From positions 1 through 64,000 of the forward strand of contig ONOC01000004.1 in NCBI GenBank assembly GCA_900319355.1: a DNA stretch of 64,000 nucleotides, in the 5' to 3' direction. The DNA comes from an uncultured Eubacteriales bacterium. Lineage in GTDB: Bacteria; Bacillota; Clostridia; Lachnospirales; Lachnospiraceae. The notes below the pieces were generated by a model. It was given only the letters and a program-made list of their open reading frames with translations. It was not told where the DNA came from and ran no database searches. Positions 1-8,381 of the stretch are shown one piece after another (the stretch's first letter is position 1; every line of letters begins with the position of its first letter). Both the position numbers and the translations under genes were made by a program.

Positions 1-104
1 TTCCAGGAAAAGCCTTATAAAATGTCGACATTTTTTATGCGGCCAGAAGCCGTTTTCAAAGAGCAGAGGCATAATTATTGGCTGGAACCACTCAGCCAGC
101 AGTA

Positions 105-134
105 AAAGAGCTTCCCCTCCCGGGAAAGCTCTTT
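105..134 (-). terminator. Terminator after the aldose epimerase gene
   Basis: A nine-base inverted repeat (AAAGAGCTT pairing with AAGCTCTTT) sits about 65 bases beyond the minus-strand stop of the epimerase gene. On the minus strand the stem is followed by only a short T run, so termination is likely but not textbook. No gene is visible in bases 1-104 beyond a 16-base perfect palindrome at 19-34. Confidence 0.55.
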
Positions 135-198
135 CAGACCTTTTTGTGCTGCTCTTGCTGTTCTTTAGTCTTTTTTATTCTGCCGGTCCGGCTCCTGC

Positions 199-1245
199 TC
201 AGTGCAGTGAAAGTCGGTAAACCGTATCTGAGGTGAATTTTTCACCTTTTTTCAGGACAGGGCTGGCAAAATCCGTCTTGTTCACAGAATCCGGATAAAA
301 TTCCGATTCCAGCGCAAAGCCGTCACGGTCATGATAGACATGTCCGGCCTTGCCGGGCTCATCTCTCAGATAGTTGCCGGTGTAGAACTGAATGCCCGGG
401 AGATCGGTAAATACATCCATCTGTATACCGCTTTCCGGCGAACATACGGTAACCGCTTTGCGCAGTTCTCCCTGATCATCGCCGAGACAGAAACAGTGAT
501 CATATCCTGTTCCGTTTTTCAGCTGACCGTCATCCAGTCCTAAATCTCTTCCGATCTCCTTCGGTTCCGTGAAATCAAAAGGTGTTCCCTGAACCCGGCG
601 CAGTTCGCCGGTGGGGATGGATTCGCTGTCAATACATACGAAGCGGTCTGCAAAAATCTGCATCCTGTGATTCAGTATGGTTCCGCTTCCCTCGCCGTTC
701 AGATTGAAGTATGAATGATTGGTCGGATTAAAGATCGTATCCGCGTCTGCCTCCCCTTCATAATGAAGTTTCAGACTGCCGTCTTCAGAAAGGGAATAGG
801 TGACAGACATCTTCAGATTACCCGGATATCCCTGATCCCCGTCGGGTGATTCCAGCGAAAAGGTGATAGCATGACCGTCGGCAGAAACGCCATCGGTATT
901 GAAAATCCGATGATCATAGAAATCAGGTCCGCTGTGCAGATTATTGCCGTTCTCATTTGCCGCCAGCTGTACCTTTTTCCCGTTCAGTATAAAAGCCGCT
1001 CCTCCGATCCGGTTTGCGTGCCGTCCGATCGTCGCACCGATATGACCGCCGCCTTTTTCATAAGCTGATGCATCATCATGGCCAAGCGCCACGTCTGTGA
1101 TTCTGCCATCTTTTCCTTCAATGGTGAACGAAACGAGCGTTGCGCCGAAATTCGTGACGGATGCGGTAACTTTTCCCGCCTTCAGCGTATAAAGTGTCGC
1201 TTCGCCGGCTGATGTACTGCCGAAACTTCTGCTCTGTGATTCCAT
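199..1245 (-). CDS. galM: Aldose 1-epimerase (mutarotase)
   Basis: This cytoplasmic enzyme interconverts the alpha and beta anomers of free aldoses and feeds the preferred anomer to sugar kinases. The 348-residue product has full family length. Visible family motifs are GRHANRI (about residues 74-80), NPTNHSYFNL (about 173-182, with the probable catalytic His) and a C-terminal FALESEFYPDS with the probable catalytic Glu near residue 313. The ATG at 1245 follows a GGGGGTAG ribosome site. It lies downstream of a four-gene sugar ABC transporter on the same strand but beyond a terminator and a structured repeat, so it probably has its own promoter. The sugar specificity cannot be read from sequence; galactose or glucose would be usual. 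Confidence 0.93.
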   Translation of the reverse strand: MESQSRSFGSTSAGEATLYTLKAGKVTASVTNFGATLVSFTIEGKDGRITDVALGHDDASAYEKGGGHIGATIGRHANRIGGAAFILNGKKVQLAANENGNNLHSGPDFYDHRIFNTDGVSADGHAITFSLESPDGDQGYPGNLKMSVTYSLSEDGSLKLHYEGEADADTIFNPTNHSYFNLNGEGSGTILNHRMQIFADRFVCIDSESIPTGELRRVQGTPFDFTEPKEIGRDLGLDDGQLKNGTGYDHCFCLGDDQGELRKAVTVCSPESGIQMDVFTDLPGIQFYTGNYLRDEPGKAGHVYHDRDGFALESEFYPDSVNKTDFASPVLKKGEKFTSDTVYRLSLH

Positions 1246-1410
1246 AACTGACTACCCCCGGAATAATTGATTGTCTGTATCTGACTGAAAACAAGTGATT
1301 CTGAATCTCATTATATTACATCAGCGGATAGATTACACCTGATTATAACTTTATATCGATGCGTGTCGACGGCTTAATACAGTAAACCCCATACGATAAA
1401 TCGTGCCACA

Positions 1411-1602
1411 TACTGTATAAGCTACGGATTGCTCCGTGCTTCGCACTCCCGCAATCCTACAGGTAAGCCCGACTTCGTCGGTCTGTCGCGGCGTTCGCCT
1501 CACCGTATCACGCATACCTGTTGCCTTCGAAATCGCATACAGCCTCTTACACACGCTTCGCGTGTGACGAGTCTGTCTGCGATTCGAAGTTCTTATACAG
1601 TA
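1411..1602. repeat. Structured intergenic repeat, copy 1
   Basis: The 420-base space between the epimerase and the binding-protein genes holds no convincing gene. It holds a block bounded by an 11-base inverted repeat (TACTGTATAAG at 1411 and CTTATACAGTA at 1592). Inside are several small hairpins that all close on a TTC loop, for example GTGC-TTC-GCAC, CCGAC-TTC-GTCGG and CACACGC-TTC-GCGTGTG. A stretch of about 44 bases starting near 1467 recurs almost unchanged at 21769-21812 in a second copy. Open reading frames through it are only by-products of the repeat. Confidence 0.7.
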
Positions 1603-1630
1603 AAAAGGCTGCCGCATTTCTGCGGCAGCC
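1602..1630 (-). terminator. Terminator of the sugar ABC transporter operon
   Basis: On the minus strand a perfect 10-base stem (GGCTGCCGCA / TGCGGCAGCC) with a GAAA loop is followed directly by TTTTT. It lies 37 bases past the stop of the binding-protein gene and is a classical intrinsic terminator. Confidence 0.9.
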
Positions 1631-1666
1631 CGTTCATTCTATGCTGTTTCTGTAACTGACACCTGA

Positions 1667-2980
1667 TTAGTCATACAGGTTCGGAGCGATCTGATCATCG
1701 TTCATGTTGTCTGCATTGTACCAATAACCAGGAGCATCAACATCTTTCAGTGTATCGCCGTTAGCAGCTGCTGTCAGAGCATACAGTGCATAATAACCCA
1801 TCATCAGAGGAGACTGGGTAACAGCGCCGTACATCTGGCCGGACTGGATAGCGCCCTTGATGGTAGAACCAGCATCGAAACCAACTGCGATAACATCACC
1901 TGCGGAAGCGTCAGAGCCGAGAACGGAAAGGTTAGCATCTGCTGCAAGAACACCTTCTGCTGCGGTCTGGTTGGAACCGAAGATTGCGATGGTATCTTCC
2001 TTGGAAAGGATGGTCTGTGCCTCAGTGGAGCAAAGCTCTACAGTGGTCTGTGCCGGAACAGCAACCTCAATAACTACATCTGCGCTGCCCTCATCACCGT
2101 CAGCACCCTCAGCGTTCTGAGTATAATACTCGTTGCCGGTAACTGCTACGGTCTTGCCGTCCTTCTGGATCAGCTTGATCATCTCATTAACGAAACCAAG
2201 AGTTCTCTGCTGAATGTTCAGAGCGGTTGCATCCTGAGAAACCTCGCCGATACGAACCTGTCCGTCAGCGTTCTTAACCTTATCTTCGATTGCTTCCCAC
2301 ATACCATCGGCAGCAGTAGCACCTGCAGCGGTATTATCGGTAACAACGGTGCAGGCCATGGAGCCTTCCGGTGCATCTGCGATACCGGTATCGAATGCAA
2401 CTACCGGGATTCCCTTGTCTGCGCAGGTCTGCAGAGAATCAAGTACAGAAGAAGTATCGCATGCAGCAAGGCCAATTCCCTTCGGAGAAGAGGAAATAGC
2501 GGAGTTCAGCATGTTAACCTGATCGGCGATATCGGACTCGGAGTTCGGTCCCTGTGCGGTATAGGTAACACCAAGCTCTTCAGAAGCCTTGTCCATACCC
2601 TTCAGGGCTGCCTGCCAGTAGGTTGACTGGAAGGATTTAACGATGATCGGGAACTCATAAGCTTCATTAGCCTTCAGTCCGTCGAACTGATCAAGGTTGG
2701 TCCATCCGCTGTCATCAGAAGATGAGCTTGCAGATGTGCTTGCTGTGCTGGTAGCTTCAACTGCCTCAGAGCTTGCGGAAGAGGTGGACTCTTCAGCAGC
2801 GCTGCTTGAAGATGCTGCAGCGGTATCCTCAGCTGAGCTGGACGCTGCTGAGCTTGCAGCTGCTGAACTGGAGTCAGCTTTGCTTGCAGATGATGTAGCG
2901 GTACTGGATGATCCGCAGCCTGCGAACAGAGTCGCAACCATAGCTGCACTAACGAGAGATGCAACAACTTTCTGTTTCAT
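1667..2980 (-). CDS. Sugar ABC transporter substrate-binding lipoprotein
   Basis: This is the extracytoplasmic sugar-binding subunit of a CUT2 (ribose/galactose-type) ABC importer. The start is the ATG at 2980, because an AAGGAGGAAGA ribosome site lies just upstream and would be inside any longer frame. Residues 1-22 form a lipoprotein signal with lipobox LFAGC, so Cys22 should be lipidated. It is followed by about 75 residues of Ser/Ala-rich linker that would hold the domain away from the membrane. The periplasmic-binding fold begins near EFPIIVKSFQSTYWQ and carries an insertion rich in Gly, Asp and Glu before the segment VIEVAVPAQTT. At 437 residues it is longer than typical RbsB proteins of about 310. 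It is the last gene of the operon, behind an intercistronic hairpin, which suggests separate, higher expression. Confidence 0.9.
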   Translation of the reverse strand: MKQKVVASLVSAAMVATLFAGCGSSSTATSSASKADSSSAAASSAASSSAEDTAAASSSSAAEESTSSASSEAVEATSTASTSASSSSDDSGWTNLDQFDGLKANEAYEFPIIVKSFQSTYWQAALKGMDKASEELGVTYTAQGPNSESDIADQVNMLNSAISSSPKGIGLAACDTSSVLDSLQTCADKGIPVVAFDTGIADAPEGSMACTVVTDNTAAGATAADGMWEAIEDKVKNADGQVRIGEVSQDATALNIQQRTLGFVNEMIKLIQKDGKTVAVTGNEYYTQNAEGADGDEGSADVVIEVAVPAQTTVELCSTEAQTILSKEDTIAIFGSNQTAAEGVLAADANLSVLGSDASAGDVIAVGFDAGSTIKGAIQSGQMYGAVTQSPLMMGYYALYALTAAANGDTLKDVDAPGYWYNADNMNDDQIAPNLYD

Positions 2981-3028
2981 GTTTGATTCTTCCTCCTTCA
3001 ATTATAAATCTCTTTGTTTTTATATTCG

Positions 3029-3055
3029 GCCTCCGCGGCTTCTCCTCGCGGAGGC
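3029..3055 (-). promoter_or_regulatory. Intercistronic hairpin upstream of the binding-protein gene
   Basis: GCCTCCGCG pairs with CGCGGAGGC around a 9-base loop in the 197-base gap between the permease and the binding-protein gene. No T run follows on the minus strand, so it is more likely an mRNA-stabilising or processing hairpin than a terminator. Such elements often raise binding-protein levels over those of the membrane subunits. Confidence 0.5.
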
Positions 3056-3177
3056 TTCATATCATGATAAACAGTGACTCTTTTAAGCGTCCTCAGAATA
3101 GCATAAAATGAACAGTTTGTAAACAGATTTCGAATTTAATTTGAACTGTTTATGGATTTTTAATCATTCTGCCGTGA

Positions 3178-4158
3178 TCATGCTGTCGCCGCTGCTCTGC
3201 GTTTCTTCACGATATCGATCATGACGGAAATAATCAGAACCGCACCGGTGATGATCTGCTGCCAGTTCGACTGAAGTCCGATGTACGGAAGTCCGGTCTT
3301 CAGGAGAACGATAACCATGGTACCGATGAACGAACCGATAATGGAACCATAACCACCGGTTGCGGATACACCGCCGACAAATACGCCGCCGATACCGTCC
3401 ATCTCAAGGCCGGCGCCGGTACCAGGCTGAACGGTAGGGGTAACTGCCGCATAGGCAACTGCCGCGAAACCGGTCAGGAGACCGCAGACTGCATAAACCA
3501 TAACGTGATAGAACTTTACGTTGATTCCGGAAAGTGCCGTTGCTTCACGGTTGGATCCGATAGCGATCGTGTAACGTCCGAATTTCGTATGGTTAAGAAC
3601 GAACTCAAGCACGAACATCAGGATCAGCATCAGGACAATGCCGAATGGGAACTTGAATGCAGAACGTCCTGTGCCGAACTGCCACTTGAAGATCGAGTGG
3701 AACCAGCCGCCAGGCTGCTGCAGTGTCGGCCACGGGGTAGCGCTGAGTGCCGAACCGACGCCTCGGGTGATCATGCAGGTGGACAGCGTCGCGATGAAGG
3801 GAGCCAGACCCATCACACCGACGAGAATACCGTTAATGATACCGAAGGCCAGGCCCAGAAGCAGGCAGAGCACAATGGCTGCGCCTACCGGCAGTCCGTT
3901 GTTACGGACAAGCTGTCCTGCGATCAGTGCATAGCAGACCATGCCTGTACCGATGGACAGATCAACGCCTCCCGTAATCAGCGGGAAGGTAACGCCGAAT
4001 GCCATCAGAATATCGTAATACGAGAAATCCAGCATACTCAGGAATGAAGAATACTGGCGGAACTCCTTACTGAAAATGAGATAAACGACCGTCAGGGCAA
4101 CTGCAACAAGAGCTGCAATTACACGCTGATCATTAAATATTGATTTCTTCTTTGTCAT
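3178..4158 (-). CDS. CUT2 sugar ABC transporter permease (second)
   Basis: This integral membrane permease belongs to the RbsC/branched-chain transporter family and forms half of the import channel. The ATG at 4158 is chosen because GAGGAGGAG lies 8 bases upstream; a longer frame starting at 4176 would include that site. The 326-residue product has 8 to 10 hydrophobic segments. It carries the family signature around residues 205-255, including GSNREATALSGINV, the cytoplasmic loop that contacts the ATPase. It ends in a basic tail, KKRRAAATA. Its start overlaps the 3' end of the ATPase gene, which indicates translational coupling. It is clearly related to, but different from, the first permease of the operon, so the channel is probably a heterodimer. 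Confidence 0.92.
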   Translation of the reverse strand: MTKKKSIFNDQRVIAALVAVALTVVYLIFSKEFRQYSSFLSMLDFSYYDILMAFGVTFPLITGGVDLSIGTGMVCYALIAGQLVRNNGLPVGAAIVLCLLLGLAFGIINGILVGVMGLAPFIATLSTCMITRGVGSALSATPWPTLQQPGGWFHSIFKWQFGTGRSAFKFPFGIVLMLILMFVLEFVLNHTKFGRYTIAIGSNREATALSGINVKFYHVMVYAVCGLLTGFAAVAYAAVTPTVQPGTGAGLEMDGIGGVFVGGVSATGGYGSIIGSFIGTMVIVLLKTGLPYIGLQSNWQQIITGAVLIISVMIDIVKKRRAAATA

Positions 4159-4172
4159 ATCCGGTCTCCTCC

Positions 4173-5687
4173 TCAACTGATGTTACGGGTAGCCTTATCC
4201 ATGATGCTTTCCTGTGTAGCTTCGGCAATATCCATTTCACCGGTCTTCTTGCCTTCACACATGATCACGATACGGTCACTCATTCTGAGAATCTCGGTCA
4301 TTTCAGAAGAAATCATGATGATCGATTTCCCTTGTGCTGCCAGTTTGTTCATCAGCTTGTAAATCTCGTTCTTTGCGCCGACATCGATACCTCTCGTCGG
4401 CTCATCGAAAATAAGAATATCGCTGTTCTTTACAAGCCACTTGGCAATGACCACCTTCTGCTGGTTACCACCGGAAAGATTCATGACCAGCTGATCGGCA
4501 CTCGGAGTCTTCGTTGCCAGCTCATCAATAAACTTTTCCGTAACCTGTTTTTCTTTCTTCTTGTCAATGAAAATGCCGTGCGTATATTCTTCGAGGCATG
4601 CGAGCGTCGAGTTCTCGATGATCGACTTGCCTACCACGATACCGTAACGTCTGCGGTCCTCGGAAAGATATCCGATACCGGCCTTAACGGCATCTTCAGG
4701 AGAATTGATCGTAACCTCTTTCAGCTGGCCGGATGCCTTGTCGAGCACGGAGATCTTGCCGGACTGCTTCGGATCGGCGCCGAAAATCGCCCTCGCCGTC
4801 TCTGTACGGCCGGCACCCATCAGTCCTGAGAAACCGAGGATCTCGCCCTTGTGAAGCTCGAAGCTTACGTCCTGTACCATACGGCCTGCATTCAGATGTT
4901 CTACCTTCAGAACAACCGGCGCATCCGGAGGGCACATGCTGTGTGTCTTCGGCTCCTCGTAGATGACACGGCCAACCATCATGTTGATGATGTCTTCCTT
5001 CGTGCAGTCCTTGGTGATCAGCGTACCCACATAGCCGCCGTCTCGCATGACGGTTACGCGGTCGGTGATGACCTTGATCTCATCCATACGGTGTGAGATA
5101 TAAACAATACCCAGATTCTGAGCTCTCAGGTCACGGATGATGACGAACAGATCTTCAATTTCCTTCTCTGTCAGAGCGGCAGAAGGCTCATCGAAGATGA
5201 TAACCTTCGCATCGTGTGAAATAGCTTTGGCGATCTCGCACATCTGCTGCTTTCCGACGGTCAGGTCTTTCATCCTGGCTCTCGGATCAATGTCGATCTT
5301 CAGCCGTTTAAACAGCGCCTTCGAATCCTCGATCATCTTCTTATCATCGATTCTGATGCCCTTCGTGGGTTCACGTCCGATGAAGATGTTCTGCGCAACG
5401 GTCAGGTCTCCGACCATGTTCAGCTCCTGATGCACGATAACGATACCTGCATCCTGCGCCTCACGCGTATTGTGGAACTCAACCTCTTTTCCCTGATAGG
5501 TGATCGTACCGGAATCCTTCTTATAAATACCGGTCAGAACCTTCATCAGTGTCGATTTACCGGCACCGTTCTCTCCCATCAGCGCGTGGACTTCGCCGCT
5601 TCTTACCTCGAAATCTACGTGATCCAGTGCGTGAACACCGGGGAAGGATTTGTCGATGCCTTTCATTGTTAATATTACGTCGCCCAT
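4173..5687 (-). CDS. CUT2 sugar ABC transporter ATPase, two-domain
   Basis: This ATP-hydrolysing subunit powers sugar import (RbsA/MglA/XylG type). Its 504 residues contain two nucleotide-binding domains in tandem. The first has Walker A GENGAGKST (about residues 38-46), the Q-loop region VIVHQELN, a weak signature near LTVGKQQM and Walker B VIIFDEPS. The second has a degenerate Walker A, GLMGAGRTE, with Lys replaced by Arg, together with an intact signature LSGGNQQK and Walker B ILIFDEPT. A degenerate second site is normal for this family and leaves one main catalytic site. AAAGGAG precedes the ATG at 5687. The gene lies 16 bases after the first permease and overlaps the second. Confidence 0.95.
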   Translation of the reverse strand: MGDVILTMKGIDKSFPGVHALDHVDFEVRSGEVHALMGENGAGKSTLMKVLTGIYKKDSGTITYQGKEVEFHNTREAQDAGIVIVHQELNMVGDLTVAQNIFIGREPTKGIRIDDKKMIEDSKALFKRLKIDIDPRARMKDLTVGKQQMCEIAKAISHDAKVIIFDEPSAALTEKEIEDLFVIIRDLRAQNLGIVYISHRMDEIKVITDRVTVMRDGGYVGTLITKDCTKEDIINMMVGRVIYEEPKTHSMCPPDAPVVLKVEHLNAGRMVQDVSFELHKGEILGFSGLMGAGRTETARAIFGADPKQSGKISVLDKASGQLKEVTINSPEDAVKAGIGYLSEDRRRYGIVVGKSIIENSTLACLEEYTHGIFIDKKKEKQVTEKFIDELATKTPSADQLVMNLSGGNQQKVVIAKWLVKNSDILIFDEPTRGIDVGAKNEIYKLMNKLAAQGKSIIMISSEMTEILRMSDRIVIMCEGKKTGEMDIAEATQESIMDKATRNIS

Positions 5688-5703
5688 ACTCTTCTCCTTT
5701 CCC

Positions 5704-6684
5704 TTAGTTCTTTCTGCGCCGTGCAGTTACATCGGCGTATACCGCAACGATAACGATGATACCTGTAACGACCAGCTGGATATCCTTGCCGAATCCGGCT
5801 GCCAGAATACCTTCCTGAAGAAGAGAAATGATAAACACACCGATAACCGTACCGAGGATGGAGGCGATACCACCGGTCATGGAAGTACCTCCCATAACGC
5901 ATCCTGCGATGGCCTCGTTGTTATACTGATCGCCGTATCCCGGCTGAACAGTCGTATACGTTGCTACAAAGAATACCGCTGCAATGCCTGCCATAAGTCC
6001 GCAGATGACGTAGGCAATCATTTTATATTTTCTGGTATTAACGCCGGAAAGCCTTACAGCCTCCTCATTGGATCCGAGGCAGAGGATATAACGGCCCGCT
6101 CTCGTATTATACATAATAATGCCGCAGATGATGGCCGCCAGCAGGAAAAGAACAAATCCTGTGGGGAAGCCCTTGTACGATACGATATTGGAGAACCATC
6201 CGTTTACCGGATCACTGGAAAGCGGGAAGGACTGGGAATTCACATGAGTGAAGACCGCTCCGACACCTTTCGCGATGTTCATCGACGCCATGGAAATAAT
6301 GAATGGCGGGATGCTCTGATAGGCGATCATGTATCCGTTGAAGATACCGAAGATCAGGCCGACCAGAATGATAATCACTATGCTGGTACCCAGGGGCATT
6401 TTGTATGAGTTGAAGCAGTAGCCTCCGATCAGTGCACAGCAGAACATAACGGGACCGATTGAGAAATCAATTCCGCCGGTTGCAATTGAGAATGTGACGC
6501 CCAGTGACAGAAATCCCAGGAAATAAACATAGTTGAGCGTGTTCATAAAATGATTCATGCCCGCTGCTGCGAATCCCTTGATTGCAACACAGAAGACAAG
6601 ATACATCAGAATGAGAACGCCGATCAGAATAACCCTGTTAAATCCGATCTTTCTGACAACTGGATTTTGCTTGATTTTTTCCAA
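5704..6684 (-). CDS. CUT2 sugar ABC transporter permease (first)
   Basis: This is the first gene of the importer operon and a paralogue of the permease at 3178-4158. The likely start is the TTG at 6684, preceded by GGGAGGGAG. The 326-residue product is polytopic and carries the ATPase-contact loop GSNEEAVRLSGVNTRKY near residues 205-221. The membrane motif IATGGIDFSIGP lies near residues 67-78. Two unlike permeases with one double ATPase are also found in the YtfQRT-YjfF galactofuranose system, but the substrate cannot be fixed from sequence. Expression should be controlled by the promoter and LacI-type operator at 6782-6831. Confidence 0.92.
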   Translation of the reverse strand: MEKIKQNPVVRKIGFNRVILIGVLILMYLVFCVAIKGFAAAGMNHFMNTLNYVYFLGFLSLGVTFSIATGGIDFSIGPVMFCCALIGGYCFNSYKMPLGTSIVIIILVGLIFGIFNGYMIAYQSIPPFIISMASMNIAKGVGAVFTHVNSQSFPLSSDPVNGWFSNIVSYKGFPTGFVLFLLAAIICGIIMYNTRAGRYILCLGSNEEAVRLSGVNTRKYKMIAYVICGLMAGIAAVFFVATYTTVQPGYGDQYNNEAIAGCVMGGTSMTGGIASILGTVIGVFIISLLQEGILAAGFGKDIQLVVTGIIVIVAVYADVTARRRKN

Positions 6685-6781
6685 TTTTCTCCCTCCCGAC
6701 TAATTTTTTTGCTTACAAGAAGTTCAGGCGGTTCTGCGTACCGTCCGGCCTTTTGTACTATTTCACCAACGGAGTCAAGGG

Positions 6782-6831
6782 TGAAACGTTTCGCTAGTGA
6801 CAATTATCTTATATTTGTCTTTCATTGTCAA
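6782..6831 (-). promoter_or_regulatory. Promoter and LacI-type operator of the sugar importer operon
   Basis: On the minus strand TTGACA (6831-6826), a 17-base spacer and GATAAT (6808-6803) form a near-consensus sigma-A promoter. Immediately downstream, over the predicted transcription start, lies CGAAACGTTTCA (6793-6782), a LacI-family palindrome. Its placement predicts repression by steric blocking. The core AAACGTTTC is shared with sites at 7932-7941 and 34852-34863. Confidence 0.82.
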
Positions 6832-6853
6832 CAAAAAATTCCCTGGATCTGAT

Positions 6854-6874
6854 GTGAAATCGACCAAATTTCAC
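6854..6874. promoter_or_regulatory. Inverted repeat upstream of the importer promoter
   Basis: GTGAAAT (6854-6860) and ATTTCAC (6868-6874) form a 7-base inverted repeat with a 7-base spacer, some 23 bases upstream of the -35 box of the importer promoter and between it and the LacI gene. It could bind a second regulator. No function is known. Confidence 0.35.
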
Positions 6875-6905
6875 AAATCATCATTGGTAGTTTTGTATTT
6901 TCCCG

Positions 6906-7907
6906 TTATCCTATAACCCGGTCGGAATTTCCTTCGATCAGTCTGGCCTTCAGTACGGTGATCTCCGCAGGGCTGTCTTTCCTGCCGGACAGCCGGTCCA
7001 TCATCACATTGACCGCCGTGTGGCCGAGCTCCGCCATCGGCTGCTTCATCACCGTCAGATGCGGTGAGACCACATGCGGAAGAAGCAGATCATCGAAGCC
7101 GACAAGCGATATTTCTTCCGGACACCTGACATCTTTCTCATTCAGTGCCATGACCATGCCCAGATTGAGATCGTAGTTTGTCGCAAACACCGCCGTGGGT
7201 CTGTCTTCCATCTGCAGGATTTTCATCATGCTCTGATATCCGAAAGCCACCGTGTGATACCCGTCCATGATGCAGTTTTCTCTCACGGGTATCCCGGCCT
7301 TTTCCAGCGCATCACGGAATCCCTTTGCCCTCTCCGCGCCGGTATATTCCTTCAGTGAGCAGATCAGGCCGATCTTCCGGTGTCCTTCCCTGATCAGCCG
7401 TTCCGTAATCTCGCCCGCCGCCTCGCGGTTATTGATCACGATACTGTCGACATCGCTGTTCTGCACCACACGGTCGATGGTCACCACAGGGATTCCCGCC
7501 TCCATGGCGGGTGCCAGGGGCGATGCGTCCGTCGTGCAGGGGATCGCAATAATACCGTCCACCTTCTTGCTGACAAGAAAGCGGATATTCGCCGCCTCCG
7601 TCTCCGCATCCATCGCTGAATCGCAGATCAGCATGCCGTAATTGTTTCTGCGAAGCTGATGACCGATGTGGCTGACAAGCGTTCCGTTAAACGTACTCGC
7701 GATATTGTAGACAATAACGCCGATCGTGCGGGTGCGGTTCGTCACAAGACCTCTCGCGATCTCGTTGACCTGGTAATGAAGCTTTTCAACGGCAGCATCG
7801 ATTTTTTCCCGGTTTTTCGGCAGGACATTGCCGCCGTTCAGATACTTGGAGATCGTAGCAAGGGACAGGCCAGTCTCTCTGCTGATGTCTTTGATTGTCG
7901 CAGCCAC
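6906..7907 (-). CDS. LacI-family transcriptional regulator (importer operon)
   Basis: This is probably the sugar-responsive repressor of the adjacent transporter and of itself. The start is the GTG at 7907, behind AAAGGAGGG; the longer frame to 8057 has no ribosome site and runs through the promoter. The 333-residue protein starts with a LacI helix-turn-helix (IKDISRETGLSLATISKYL, then the hinge region near LHYQVNEIARGL). A periplasmic-binding-like sensor domain from about residue 60 follows (RTIGVIVYNI). Its gene lies upstream of the importer on the same strand, and operators with an AAACGTTTC core stand in front of both. A third site lies 27 kb away at a FucU-like gene. The inducer is unknown but should be the imported sugar or a derivative. 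Confidence 0.92.
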   Translation of the reverse strand: MAATIKDISRETGLSLATISKYLNGGNVLPKNREKIDAAVEKLHYQVNEIARGLVTNRTRTIGVIVYNIASTFNGTLVSHIGHQLRRNNYGMLICDSAMDAETEAANIRFLVSKKVDGIIAIPCTTDASPLAPAMEAGIPVVTIDRVVQNSDVDSIVINNREAAGEITERLIREGHRKIGLICSLKEYTGAERAKGFRDALEKAGIPVRENCIMDGYHTVAFGYQSMMKILQMEDRPTAVFATNYDLNLGMVMALNEKDVRCPEEISLVGFDDLLLPHVVSPHLTVMKQPMAELGHTAVNVMMDRLSGRKDSPAEITVLKARLIEGNSDRVIG

Positions 7908-7931
7908 ATTTTCCCTCCTTTCGCAAGAGCT

Positions 7932-7978
7932 AAACGTTTCGTTTTTATCTATTATACCGGTCATTTCCGATATTGCAA
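7932..7978 (-). promoter_or_regulatory. Autoregulated promoter of the LacI gene
   Basis: TTGCAA (7973-7978), a 16-base spacer and TATAAT (7956-7951) form a minus-strand promoter. CGAAACGTTT (7941-7932) lies just beyond the -10 box, covering the expected start point, which predicts negative autoregulation. The operator core matches that of the importer promoter. Confidence 0.75.
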
Positions 7979-8060
7979 CATATTTTTTGTGCAAAAAGCA
8001 AGGGAAGGCACATTTCTGTGTCTTCCCTTTTATGCGCAATGGCAAAACCGCCGCCATGCC

Positions 8061-8381
8061 TCAGTAATAATCCTTCACCCGGAACGTATACTCATGTTCC
8101 TCCGGAGGGATGCTTCTGCTGTCAATATGATGGATCTCGACCCACCGGGAGGAGCTGATGGTACTGATCAGGCGCTCAATCTGTTCCCGTGTCCCCTGGG
8201 CTTCCATGAGCACCGTGCCGTCGTATTCATTCTCAACCCATCCGGTTACGCCGAGTGCCGATGCCGCCTGTCTTGCGATCCACCGGAATCCGACGCCCTG
8301 GACTTCTCCCGAAAAAATCATGCGGAGCCTCAGAATCTCATCATCCGTCCCGCCGGTTCTTTTTCCCGTTTCTTCCGTCAT
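8061..8381 (-). CDS. acyP: Acylphosphatase
   Basis: This small cytoplasmic enzyme hydrolyses acyl phosphates such as acetyl phosphate or 1,3-bisphosphoglycerate. The 106-residue product carries the family signature GEVQGVGFRW (about residues 25-34), with the phosphate-binding Arg, and the second motif GWVENEYDGTVLMEAQG with the catalytic Asn. About 15 extra residues at the N-terminus precede the fold, so translation might start slightly later. The start overlaps the stop of the phosphate cotransporter gene by an ATGA arrangement, implying coupled translation. A functional tie to phosphate uptake is possible but unproven. Confidence 0.9.
   Translation of the reverse strand: MTEETGKRTGGTDDEILRLRMIFSGEVQGVGFRWIARQAASALGVTGWVENEYDGTVLMEAQGTREQIERLISTISSSRWVEIHHIDSRSIPPEEHEYTFRVKDYY

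Noticed and set aside
1351..1659. Small open frames on both strands in the repeat region
   Set aside because: They run through the hairpin repeat, lack ribosome sites and have no family resemblance.
4173..5687. Broken second ATPase site as a mutation
   Set aside because: The Arg in the second Walker A is normal for this family of double ATPases.
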